Positions 1 to 10,432 of a stretch of DNA of 64,000 bases are shown here, piece after piece. The number at the start of each line of letters is the position of its first letter. Position 1 is the first letter of the stretch. The notes under the pieces are model-generated. The model had not been told where the DNA came from and did no database searches. It saw nothing but the letters and a program-made list of their open reading frames with translations. The position numbers were made by a program, and so were the translations under genes. Source of the DNA: Euwallacea fornicatus (taxonomy: Eukaryota; Arthropoda; Insecta; Coleoptera; Curculionidae); assembly GCF_040115645.1 (NCBI RefSeq), contig NC_089541.1, forward strand, positions 5,022,001 through 5,086,000, in the 5' to 3' direction.

Positions 1-771
1 CTTGAAAAATTATCCTGTGAAATATCGAATGCTGATTCAATAACGTCTTGTATAGAGCTCACTCTATAATCCCAAAAATATCTTTAATATTTTAGCATAA
101 ACAGCTTCAATTTCCAAAAAGAGCATACTTAATGATGTTACGCAAATAATAGGAATGTTTTAGGTTTTGGGGAGCTTCTTGAAATTCCTAGTTAAATTCT
201 AGCTCAGATTAGCAAGCGTAAGACTGCCACTCGGATCTTTAACCTCGAACTAGAATACCAAAGGAATTTCTACATTCTCGCAGAACCAGGTGCAACTTGA
301 CAGAATTGAGAGTTTCTTATAGTTCCAGATATCCAGAAGATTTGTTGGGTTTTATGAAACACCTCCATAATTAACAGAGACACTTAGTCCTAAAAAGCAA
401 CTTCTATTTATGTCCAGTAGAATATCGCTATCTACTGATTCCAGTTTCTTCGACTGCCACTATTATTTTGTCCTTTGGAGTAAAATTAAAACTATTCTCC
501 ACATTCTTATTTGTTTTCTGTTAGATTTCATTTACAAATAATTTAGCTCATTTGATGGAATCAATAGTCAATGTGTCAGCTCAGAGACCAAGTTGTAGTT
601 CGCTGATAGTCTGAAGAAAGAAAGAAGTGCCTAATTCATCTAGTAGTGATTGAAATTTAATAATCGCAGGAACGCCAAAGAATTCCATCCCTTCAACAAC
701 CCCTACTTGTGGTTTCAAATTCCAAACAAAATAAAAGGAAAAGTGAACAATTTTTTTTAATGTATAGAGCA
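1..771. other. Left edge, no gene recognised
   Basis: AT-rich sequence broken by stops in all frames. A 63-codon minus-strand open frame at 581-772 resembles no family I know and is not supported by splice signals or a conserved motif. It may be a fragment of a feature that continues off the left edge or of an old repeat. Confidence 0.4.
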
Positions 772-1340
772 TATAGGGTGTTCCGTGACGTATCGACTAT
801 AACTTAAGACTATTATCAAGATAAATTTAAGTAAAAAAGGTCTGGTGAACATATTCATATGTAGTAAACTCAATCGCAATTGAGCTAGAAGTACTTCAGC
901 GTGTTTTAATTATTTTTAATTAATTTTTAGTTTGGAAAGCTAGGGTGGCTATGGATTGAGATTATTTATTATTATAAAGTATAGCTTATCAACAACCAAG
1001 GCTATTAATAAATCACAGCTTATCAATAAATAAACATAATTTATTTTTAAATTAACAATCAGCTAAATTGTAGTCACAAAAGAAGTATTTTATTGCACTC
1101 AATGTTGGAAATGTCCACCCTATTCCTGGATACAAATTTGAGCTTGCCTCATTCTGGAATATGTGGCTTTTCTAACAGTCTCAGAATCAGCATCAACTTT
1201 GTTTTCAGAAGATAAACCAAACTTTTTAGTCATAACCAAAGAACATCGAGAGAATTTAAATCTAGCTGAGGTTCTGGCCAAGCAGCCGCACAAAGCTATC
1301 AGCTGTAGTTTTGCTTTTGAATTTGGAGTAATTTAAAAAA
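772..1340 (-). mobile_element. Relic of a mariner-superfamily DNA transposon (C-terminal transposase end)
   Basis: Reading the minus strand near 1090-1200 gives a broken frame ending RMRQAQICIQE*GGHFQH*. The GGHF(Q/E)HL ending is typical of the C-terminus of one group of insect Tc1/mariner-superfamily transposases. A terminus-like stretch (TATAGGGTGTTCC) lies near 774, of the kind that often caps such elements in insects. Internal stops and the short length mean it is inactive. The opposite terminus was not located, so the right limit is approximate. The family call is from memory of the motif and not from a search. Confidence 0.4.
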
Positions 1341-1975
1341 CTAAAATGCTTATAACTCGGCTACGTTTAAGTTGGGAGCTTATATTTACTAGACGTGCTT
1401 AACTTGCAGTTGCTTCAGCAACACACCTTTAAGTTATGGCACATGCATCACGAAAGATCTTCTTTCCATTTATGTATTTGGTTTTTTTTCGACAACTTTT
1501 CAAGGAGGTTTTCAGTTTTATCTACGAGCATATGGGGCGATACGGAATACAGACGTCTAGCGCTTTATCAATTTATTCACCATTTCTTTCCCAACTTGGA
1601 TAAATAACCAGAAATTGTTTCTTTAGGACTATCTGATATGCCATACCAGTATATCCTCGTTCAAGATATCGCACCGTTCTTTTCACCTAAATAGGTGGAG
1701 AAAATGATCTAATAGTGATGAGAAAATTGATAAGTTAAAAATAATCATTAGTGTTGATGCAAAAAAGCCGAATAAATGCTTAAGGAACAATTATTAATGA
1801 ATTTATTAAATCGCAAGAAAATGTTATTCAGGAATAAATTCTTTTTTTAATATGTTTCAAGCAAAACAACGAATATCACCTTTAAATCACAATATATTCC
1901 CCTGTTTCATAACCATAAATGATCTAATTCTCCTCAAAAGAATTCTCAATCTCGTGATGTCTCGATGGAAAATCA
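1341..1975. other. Intergenic, no feature recognised
   Basis: A 70-codon plus-strand open frame at 1395-1607 shows no family resemblance. I see nothing else. Confidence 0.35.
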
Positions 1976-3358
1976 TTATATGTCAGTAGTTATATAAGAT
2001 CCAATACTCTCAAAATGCTTTGGAGTGCATGAACAGTCATCTAGTTTCGATCCCTCAGAAAATAATTCGCTCATATGCTTAATTACGTTGTACTTCCCCT
2101 CTTGAGACATATTCATAGGCCCTCCAAACGCGAACATCATATAATCAGAAGAATCTTGTAAACTAGACCTCGTTCTTTGGACGCTAGAATCATACGGGCG
2201 GTATTTCTCTTCGTAAAACTGATCAGGGGCTAAGTATGGAATAGAAGAAATATCTTTGTTGCCGGAATCATAAGGTCTCGATCCAGATGAATAACTCCCT
2301 ATGAATTGGCTTCTGTTGGCTGACCGAGAAAAGGTGTCGTGACCAGGTCTGGATCGGCCAGGTCTAGAAGCTGCGCTTGGAAAGGTTTGGGGCGAACCTA
2401 TGAGCGATCGAGGAGAATTTACCAGAAAAGTTTGATTGGCTGGTCTTAGCACTGTTCGATTCAAAGGTGGTTGAGTAACCGGCCTAAGCCCACAAGCAGT
2501 TTGTTGATTAGGAAACTGAGCAATATCTGTTGTTATATCCATAGAAGAATCTTCCAAAGCAAACATACTCTCTTTACATTTAGAAGCACAAGGATGAAGT
2601 CTTGCACGATGAGATTTGTCGTCATGCGTATATCTGGAACAACTCTGTCTTCCTGAAGCTCTAGAAAATGTTTGATTGGACTCATGAAATCCAGGACTCC
2701 TGAGGTAGCTCATTCCTTTAGGCATAGTTTGCCTGCTAATCGTAAAAATTTGGTTTGGAGTTGCGTTTTTAGTTGCATTAGCAGTTTGAGGTCTAATGAA
2801 GGTGCGGTCCTTTGGAAGATCCCTGAAACAGCTGGTTAAATCTGAAGGAAAGTTTCCGTAGGAAGCATTTGAGTCGAATATTGAGGAGTCTACAGTTAAT
2901 TCTGGAGTACATGGGCAATTCTCTTCTGTGCTTAAACGGCTACTTTTCATAGAATTCTGAGGTTGTCTTAGATGGCTAACTTTAGCTCCATGAAAGGCTG
3001 AACTTTCACCTTGTGAGTACGTCTGATCAGTCATTCCTTTTTGATAGAAATTCCGAGCTGCGTTTCTAGCAAACCTCTTTGCAGGACTGTAAGATCTATG
3101 AATTTTTTCCTTTTCACTAGAACTTGGAATTCCACAATTGAAACTTCCGCAATCCGCAAAAGGAATATGGGATGCATTTCTAGCACTAGATAAGTCATGA
3201 CCCCAATAATCAGGGAGTTGTTGGGTTACTAATTTCTTTCCTTGTCGTCTAACGATTAAATATCCAGATGTCTGAATTAGACTCCTTGGAACTTCGATCA
3301 CGATGTTTTCGCTTGGATTTCGCGCTAAGCACTTGGGGATTATAATTTTTATACTCAT
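1976..3358 (-). CDS. Intronless orphan protein, 460 aa, Ser/Arg/Asn-rich with degenerate NQTF motifs
   Basis: A single uninterrupted frame of 460 codons, by far the longest unspliced frame in the window. I place the start at the ATG at 3358 because the frame upstream has only a non-ATG extension of 20 codons. I do not recognise the family. The N-terminus (MSIKIIIPKC onward) is the most ordered part. The middle and C-terminal regions are low complexity and carry a loosely repeated motif: NQIFTISRQ (about residues 202-210), NQTFSRAS (228-235), NQTFLVNSPRS (308-318), PQTFPSAASR (323-332), DTFSRSANRSQF (341-352). Two CxCTP motifs occur, CPCTP near 148 and CSCTP near 442, and ITTDI appears near 275 and again at the very C-terminus. 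There is no signal peptide or membrane segment. It could be a lineage-restricted disordered protein (for example a germline or cytoskeletal one) or a retrocopy. The long intact frame argues that it is coding. Confidence 0.65.
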   Translation of the reverse strand: MSIKIIIPKCLARNPSENIVIEVPRSLIQTSGYLIVRRQGKKLVTQQLPDYWGHDLSSARNASHIPFADCGSFNCGIPSSSEKEKIHRSYSPAKRFARNAARNFYQKGMTDQTYSQGESSAFHGAKVSHLRQPQNSMKSSRLSTEENCPCTPELTVDSSIFDSNASYGNFPSDLTSCFRDLPKDRTFIRPQTANATKNATPNQIFTISRQTMPKGMSYLRSPGFHESNQTFSRASGRQSCSRYTHDDKSHRARLHPCASKCKESMFALEDSSMDITTDIAQFPNQQTACGLRPVTQPPLNRTVLRPANQTFLVNSPRSLIGSPQTFPSAASRPGRSRPGHDTFSRSANRSQFIGSYSSGSRPYDSGNKDISSIPYLAPDQFYEEKYRPYDSSVQRTRSSLQDSSDYMMFAFGGPMNMSQEGKYNVIKHMSELFSEGSKLDDCSCTPKHFESIGSYITTDI

Positions 3359-4445
3359 TTTTTTTTTTATTCTAAAAGCGACTGATGAATGACAATAGAT
3401 GGAGTTTGTCAGATACACTCGTAGATTAAGCTTAAACCAGATGGGAGGGTAACGTGGGTAACGGAATTGATTTTCAAATGTGTCTTGCCTTGACTTAATC
3501 TATATCTAAGGTCTAGGTGTACAATCATATTTCAGAAGTCGGTTTAACCGAGCCACAATTGGTACTTGAATCACTTGATACGAATAGCGTTGCTGTCGAA
3601 ATTAATTATTTTCATTTATTTTTTTTGTTGTGATGAATTTTATTTGTGACATCTATACGACTTAATGTGGAATGCGTGAAATTATCCCATTTAGGGAGAA
3701 GATACGCCAGCTAATAAGGCAATTAGAAAAGGCCAAACATATGTTAGAAGACAATAACGTCGGCCTTAACAATGTGTTTAAGATAAGAATGTCTAGTATG
3801 AGTATCACGCAAATGGTAACAAATACTGACTTCGTTGAATGGGAAAACAATTACGTATTCAAAGGAGCTGTTTCACAAAGTAAACAAATCTACAAAATTA
3901 TTTTGGATTTTGAGTTATTTCGAAAACACTGAAATTTTAGAATTTATTTTTTATTTTTTTCTTGCGTTATAATAAGTAGCAGAAAAAAAATTAGAACCAT
4001 TTGCCCATTTCAATTTTTAAGGTTCAATATCAAAATTTTGGTTTTATTTCGACATTTCGTTTGTTAAGAATTATCCATTATTTCTTTAAATATGGCTCTA
4101 GTAAGTTTTTTTGTCGGTTATAAGACAAATTGTTAGATAGTTCATTTAATTAGGAAGACTGGATTAAGGAAGAAAAATTACTCTATATACATATGTATTT
4201 ACTGAAATAGGTATAATATTAGTCATTCATTGTTGAATTAATATCGAAATTAAGGTAAACAGTGTAATCATGTCAGTATGTGTAAAACTAAGTATTCACA
4301 CAAAACAAAACTATTGAAAGAAAAAAACTAGGAAAAAAAATACTGTAATTAAAAAAATAATCATATTTCAAATCTTCCTACTACAGATCAGTATTAAAAA
4401 GCACTTTTGATGGAGTCAGCACATCAGTCGATTCGAAGTCTTCGC
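3359..4445. other. AT-rich intergenic stretch with one small open frame
   Basis: Lies between the start of the orphan gene and the 3' end of RTCB, so it should include the RTCB 3' untranslated region (minus strand). An 86-codon plus-strand frame beginning with ATG at 3672 and ending at 3932 has a charged, possibly helical N-terminal half (MREIIPFREKIRQLIRQLEK). It has no recognisable relative, so I do not call it a gene. Confidence 0.35.
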
Positions 4446-7343
4446 CTATCCTTTAATGACAGCAATTGGCCTAAGTTTGATGGCTTTCTTAGATATCCCC
4501 GCTGCATGGCACGTATTCACCACATCAGTCACGTTCTTATACGATTCTGGAGCTTCTTCCATCACCAATTTCGGAGAGGCTACTCGGATTGAAATACCCA
4601 TCTGCATCATTTTCTGCAGAACTTCGGTATATTCGATGTTTCGACGAGATTTGGCTCTACTCAGTGCTCGTCCCTTGATCGAAAATATGCATATTTAGGT
4701 TATATTAAAGGGATAATTTTAGAATAACTTTCTTATACTTATGTGTTTTAGAACAGTTTAAAGCCGCTTAATAATTAAAACCGACTTATGATTATGAAAA
4801 CCCCCTAACTATCCTTTATAAATCGATTTCGTGTTAATAGCATAAACAAAGCATTCATTTAATGCAGACATAAAACTAATACAATTCCACCTCTTTCTAG
4901 AAAACGTAGGGATTTTATTATTAAATATTTTTAAATACCTGTTTTGAGCCATCTTAGGGGAAATATTCTATCGACTTTATAAACGAGAACCTGCGTGAAG
5001 TTGCAAAATTATTGTTACTTACAGCACCGTGACATGTTGATCCGAAAGTTTCCAACATCCCTTGTTCGGTACCGGTGAGAACGTAACTGCAAGTGCCCAT
5101 AGTACCACCGATTAATACAGGTTGCCCTGTTAACTGATAATCGACAGGAATTAATGGATGGTGAGGAGGAAAGGCTCTCGTGGATCCCTAAAGAATGAAG
5201 AAATGAAAGTAAAATACACCCAGAGATTTTAGAAGTTTGCCAAATTCAAAAGATAATCTAAGTTTTAAATTTTAAATACAAACAAAAAAAGTAATTTATA
5301 TCACCGTTCTTTACAACTTACCTTTCTGTGAACCAAAAGCGTTTTCTGTTTGCCATCAACAATATGTTCTTCCACTTTAGCTATATTATGAGAAACATCA
5401 TAAATTACATGCATATCTAAATCATCAGGAGCCAAATTAAACTGCTTTGCAAATGCCTGAAACCAAAAATTAATGTATAAAGTTTTAAAAAAATTTAAGT
5501 GGATACCTGACGACACAAAAATGTCATAGAGCTCCTGTTGACCCAAGCAAAATTAGCCGCCGCAGCCATGGATTTTAAATAATCTTGTCCCTCCACAGAA
5601 TTGATTCTGGCACATGCCAACTGCCGATCATTGGTTTCTATGTTGTCCCGTTTCATTGCTTTTTCCATCTGCACTAGCGCGTCGGTGGCTACTTGATGCC
5701 CAAAACCTCGACTTCCTTGAAACATAAAGGCCTATAATTAACCTATAAACTACAATAGAAAATTGTACCAGAATGGATCATAACGCATACTTGACCCACA
5801 TCCTCAATCCCCATTTTGCATGCTGCAAATTTGTCATAAATTTCATCCACCACTTGGATTTCTGCATAATGATTGCCTGCGCCCAAAGTCCCCAACTAAC
5901 AATGAAGAAAACAAACCTATTCAAAATATAGTCAGGTTTGGGTAAATTCTACCTGAGGTAAACCTCTTTTTTTAGCTCTGGTGCTGACTTTAGATGGGTC
6001 AGCATTTAGCATTCTTCCATATTCTTCACAGTGTTCCTTATCTTCAGCCCAAATGTAACCCTCTCTTAAAGACCAATCCATGCCCATTTCCAATGCTTCT
6101 TCCAAATCTTTTGCATTCATTGGTATAATACCTAATTTATTTCAATTATTATTATATCATGCCACAAATCATGCACAAAAACAAATAACAAATGAACTTA
6201 TCAAAACCAAAGAAAAATGTACTGAGACCTACTGCTTCATCATTATATCAAGGTAACATTTTTAAGTTGTCATAATACAGGCTGCACTCTTAACTACAGT
6301 TTCCAAGTTGCTACAGATATTAATTTGAAATTAAACTGCTGTCATGGTAACTGACTTTAGCTAAACAAGCAAATCCATGTTTTCTTAGCATACATACATT
6401 TATTCATTCTTTTATTGATATCTCGAATGTGAAATGACTCCTTAAGATAAAAATGAGCCTGTGTTGGAGAGAATGAAATCAAAATCAGCAGCAATGTATC
6501 AAAGGCCTTTTTGAATATTAAGAGCACCTTGAAATGTTGCTTTATAACAATCACTATATGGAAGATAGCAATATTGGGCACACCTAAATAAGGTATCCTG
6601 TATACATAAAAAAATTGTAAGAATGGGTTTTGATTTTTGCTTTGTAAAAAATAAATAAAACCTGAATAAATCCTATCTCCCTTTTTCCATCACCTGCCAT
6701 GAATTAATTGAAAAATTATGTTGCACCCATACAAATACATTAGTCATTACTTGTACCTTTGGATCCTACACCTACAGGAATGTGATCAAATAAGCTTTGA
6801 GCTAGCTGTTCTTTAACAGGTAAAACATCACCCTTAAATAGATTAGTCCTCAGCAACCTTTAAATGTAAATCCACTATTACCTCAAAATGTGCATTATCA
6901 CCTTTTCTTACCTTACTCCACAATTAATATCGAACCCTACCCCACCAGGACTTACTATAGAATTAGGGTCATTCATGTCAAATGCTGCCATGTTCCCAAT
7001 TGCAAATCCATACCCTGAATGAATATCTGGCAACCCTACTGACTTGCCAACAATTCCAGGAAGTGCAGCTACATTTGCAATCTTAGACATTAGTTTAATA
7101 AGTAATGACAAGACATGATACATTTGTGGGTACTACCTGTTTTACACCAGGAAGGAAGCCTCCAACCATACCAGGTCTACAAGCATTCCGGAGCTCGTCC
7201 AGCATAAGTTTTTCCAGGGTCTGATTAACATAAAATATACCCTCGACGTTCATGTTGGGTTGAAAGCCCTTTTTGATACGCCAGCTGTGGTCAGTTATTT
7301 TTTCCAAGTACTTAAGTTCTTCATTGTATTGGCGAACAACCAT
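4446..7343 (-). CDS. RTCB: RtcB-type RNA-splicing ligase (tRNA ligase catalytic subunit), 9 exons, 506 aa
   Basis: 3'-5' RNA ligase that joins tRNA exon halves and, in animals, XBP1 mRNA in the unfolded-protein response. It uses GTP and Mn2+ and is the catalytic core of the tRNA ligase complex. Exons on the minus strand: 7343-7137, 7081-6912, 6857-6757, 6131-5953, 5895-5769, 5715-5507, 5456-5322, 5187-5023, 4673-4446. All join in phase to 506 residues, one more than the human protein as I remember it. Active-site residues are all present: Cys123 in DINCGVR, His228 in GAGNHYAEIQ, His260 in MIHSGSRG, His354 in YDVSHNIAK, and His429, the guanylated histidine, in STCHGAGR. The protein ends KLRPIAVIKG as in other animals. 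The exon 5 donor must be the GTACAA after HSG. An earlier GT would delete His260. It is head to head with RAD51D across 447 bp. Identification is secure. Confidence 0.97.
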
Positions 7344-7790
7344 TTTTATTTCTTGTTAATATTCGAGTTTTTCAATGGGGGAAAACCAGAGTATTTTAAT
7401 AAAAGGGGCTCTGGTTACTAGGAAAATAGAAACTTCAAAACAGAACAGTAAGGTTAGAATTTTAAAATATATAACAAATTTCACCGGCTTGGCGAATGCG
7501 CTAGGTGACCAGGTACTAATACCATCTAACAACAAACAATGAAGCTCATAATTATTCTGCAGTGAATTTTTTTCTCTGGTCACATCGGATTTCTTATTTG
7601 AATAGGATTTTTACGATCTCCTGCTAGATGGCGCTTAGTCTGACGCATTCACCATTTCATCACAATGCAAACGTATAAATCTCAAAAAAGCGGTTAAGGT
7701 TAGATTCCATTGGGGTATTCTTTTTTCCATAATATTTTCGTATTGTATTATGTGGTTTTTAATGTAAATATATTGAAATTAAATAAAATA
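7344..7790. promoter_or_regulatory. Shared head-to-head promoter region of RTCB and RAD51D
   Basis: 447 bp separate the RTCB start codon (minus strand) from the RAD51D start codon (plus strand), so both promoters and both 5' untranslated regions must lie here or overlap. No TATA box is evident on either side at a convincing position. A CTAGATGGCGC stretch near 7624 resembles the core of insect CTCF-type sites (AGATGGCGC). That is a motif resemblance only. Confidence 0.5.
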
Positions 7791-8887
7791 ATGTTAACTA
7801 CAAACACTCACCGATTACTTACAGAAAACAATGTACAATTATTGAAAAAACGAAACATCTATACAGTTTTGGATTTTCTTAAAACCGAAAATAAAATTTT
7901 AGAAAGACATACCTCGCTCACTTACCCAGTAAGTACACTGTTTTTCGTTTACACCTAATAGGGCCTATATTTCAGGAAATAATTGAAGTAAAAAAATATG
8001 TAGCCAAATACTTTTCTGCACCACCCATTAATGCACTTACACTTTACCACAAAATATTGTCAAATTCTGCTTTAATTTCGACAGGAATCCCTAAGTAACA
8101 ATTGTTAACAAACATATCAATTTATTTTCACCTGTGAAATATATTTTTATAGCCTTGATGAATTGATAAATGGAGGGCTCCTAACAGGAACAATTTATGA
8201 AATATGTGGTGCTGCAGATTCCAAAAAATTTGACCTGGTTCTCACTATTTTAGTACATGTCCTATGTGCCAGTAATAGTGAAAATGTAGTTTATTTTCTA
8301 GACACAAAAAGAGATTTCTCAGCAAAACATATGAGAACAAAACTTTCCCAAATTAAAACTGAGGTAAATTTTCATCCTTTTTAACCCCATCCCCCCAAAC
8401 ATACAATTTTTATATACTATTTTAGGAACAAACATTACATTTGCTCAAAAGAATTTTAATAAGACATATAGCAGACAAATATGAACTAATAAGTGCAATG
8501 TTTGTAATAAAACAAGAGTTAGAACAAGGTTTGTCTCTAAGGGTAATAGTAATCCATTCCCTGTCAGTGCTTTTTGCAAGTTCCATGGATCCTGATGAAA
8601 ATAATAACATTCTCAACCATTTAGCAAATATATTACGATACATTGCCTTAGAACACAATGTTGCCATTATAATAACTAACCTTGTAACAACTTGGACGCA
8701 AGGGGGATTTCATGGAAGTTCACACACTGTTGAAAAGATTGCTTGTGGCAAATATTGGAGCAGTGTACCAAATGTTTGCATTAAAATTAGTGAATTAAGT
8801 GAAAATTTGTCTAAATTGACTTTAATTAAGTTTAATAATGTTGTGGAGAAAGAAACATGCACAATTTCCAACAGTTTATTCCAATAA
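7791..8887 (+). CDS. RAD51D: RAD51D-like RAD51 paralogue with degenerate Walker motifs, 4 exons, 309 aa
   Basis: RAD51 paralogue. In vertebrates RAD51D acts with RAD51B, RAD51C and XRCC2 (BCDX2) to load RAD51 onto single-stranded DNA. Exons 7791-7928, 7976-8094, 8153-8363, 8426-8887 join in phase. The N-terminal domain and linker match vertebrate RAD51D: YFSAPPINALTLYHKIL and ALISTGIPNLDELINGG correspond to its QFSAFPVNGADLY and STGIGSLDKLL segments, and the core ends in a short C-terminus. The ATPase motifs are altered. The Walker A position (residues 105-112) reads GAADSKKF instead of GxxxxGK(S/T), and the Walker B aspartate is His200 (RVIVIHSLS). The downstream ITNLVTTW segment matches the VVTNHITR motif. 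The stop codon overlaps an AATAAA. The gene is convergent with TAB1. It could be another RAD51 paralogue, but the linker favours RAD51D. Confidence 0.85.
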
Positions 8888-8888
8888 A
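8876..8888. terminator. Overlapping convergent poly(A) signals of RAD51D and TAB1
   Basis: AATAAA at 8883-8888 on the plus strand overlaps the RAD51D stop codon. AATAAA on the minus strand (TTTATT at 8876-8881) lies 56 bp past the TAB1 stop codon and inside the last RAD51D codons. The two mature transcripts therefore probably overlap tail to tail. These are sequence motifs and cleavage sites are not shown. Confidence 0.45.
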
Positions 8889-8936
8889 TTATATTATATT
8901 TTGTAATAATGGCATATCAATACAGAGCTTATAAAC

Positions 8937-10432
8937 TTACAACAAACAACTAGGTAGAGTACCATCTCTTTTGGCTTTCTCAAAGTTTCTATAAAACTCA
9001 CTGAAATCAACATGAGCAGATATTCTTTGATCAGGCCCTATTTCATCTTCTAATCCAGGTTTGGCATCAGAACTGCTTGTTGTATTAGTTCTACTTACAG
9101 TGCTATTGGTATTTACATTTGTGAGAGTATTTTGTAAGGAATAATTATTATCATTTATCTCATTTGACACTACAGCTGGATTAAATTGTACTGTAGGTTT
9201 TGTGGGAGATTTTATCCCATTTGGCATTGGAAAATTGAAATTCCTCAAAACCAATGTAATGTCCTCTCTTTTTGGAGGGCAAGAAAAATTTATTGAATTA
9301 GACATAAACCAGTCATGATGTAAACGCACCACTTTATCCACCACTGCTTGTGCAACCCCAGTTAATGTGGCTTGCTCTCGAAACTACAAATATTTTGTTA
9401 TCATGAATAAATAAATTGATCATTTCTTACCTGTTCAACAACACACTGAGCAATATATTTATTAACTTGATCAGGACCAATTGCTTCTTCAACACATTTA
9501 TAAAGTCCTGCAGTCATAAGCAGTAAAAACCTACAGGATTCATCTAAAATAATACCGCCATGAATATCAGGTTCTGCTATTACAGGCTCCTGTGATGCAC
9601 TTGCAAGATCATCGAACTCTTTGTAGCCACCTTTAACTGCATAATTGCCTAAGCAGCGAGTATTTTCCTGGTTACCCAGGCGTGAACCTAAAGAGAAATC
9701 TAAGTGGTTTTCATACAAAAGCAATCACTTACTATGTCTCAATAACTTAGAATTTATTCCAATTTGTGATAATCTTAAAAGCTCATCCTCATTTTTTAAG
9801 TCATGATCAATGCTTAACTGCACCACTTTTAGAACTGAGTTTGCATCAGTTTGGCACAACAACACTCTGCAATTTCCAACATTGCCTACATACAACTTGT
9901 TTTTGTAAATCAAAGACACTGCAGCTGCAGATCCTGATGCAAGTTGACAGTTCAAGCTTTTGATTTTTTCCATTAAAGCAGGAGATTTTTTATAAGCCTC
10001 ATAACTATTCATTCCATCAGAAATTTCATAATCATCCCACAAACTGGTTCTCTCAGCTAGTGTGTCTCCAAGAGTTTCCATGTAGCCAGCCTCAACAGTT
10101 GAGAAGGCTTGCCTCATTAGCTCACGCACTTCCTCATCTGACTGTTTCTCATTAATTTGAGAGAAATAAACTTCAACAATCATTCTTTGTGAGCAAAAAT
10201 CAGCAGCTCTTTTGCCTTCATGTCCATCAAATACTGCATACCAATAGAAATCGTTACTGAACCGAAAATGGGAACTGCAGTCTTCATAGGGGTGTTCCTC
10301 TTGAGGTTGGCTATCTTCTCGATAGATTTGATTGGTGGAGAAACCGATTCCAGTGTTTTTGCAGACCGGTAAGTCATCGGTCCAACTTTCAGAGTTTTTG
10401 TAACTGTTTTCTTGCACTTTTAAGGAGCTCAT
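8937..10432 (-). CDS. TAB1: TAB1 homologue: PP2C-fold pseudophosphatase that binds TAK1, 3 exons, 467 aa
   Basis: Adaptor of the TAK1 kinase complex, which in insects acts in the IMD immune and JNK branches. Exons 10432-9733, 9687-9431, 9383-8937 join in phase. The start is the first ATG in frame (MSSLKVQENS), and the frame upstream has no ATG. SWTDDLPVCKNTGIG matches the vertebrate N-terminus. The PP2C-like domain spans about residues 20-380, with YWYAVFDGHEGKR (69-73 is DGHEG), GNVGNCR (183-189) and NEDELLRLSQIGI. The C-terminus carries HVDFSEFYRNFEK (about 443-455), equivalent to the VDFAEFYRLW TAK1-binding helix of vertebrate TAB1. The aspartate of the PP2C GDSR motif is Asn here and the late metal-binding DG is missing (LLMTAGLYK), so it should lack phosphatase activity. 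The DGHEG motif is closer to active PP2Cs than is human TAB1 (NGYDG, from memory). It is head to head with GGA. Confidence 0.93.

Noticed and set aside
5717..5790. Alternative RTCB exon 5/6 junction using the GTATGC donor after GGT CAA, joining to GCC TTT ATG
   Set aside because: It stays in frame but deletes VCVMIHS including the metal-binding His260. The GTACAA donor at 5768 with the acceptor before 5715 restores the full HSGSRG motif.
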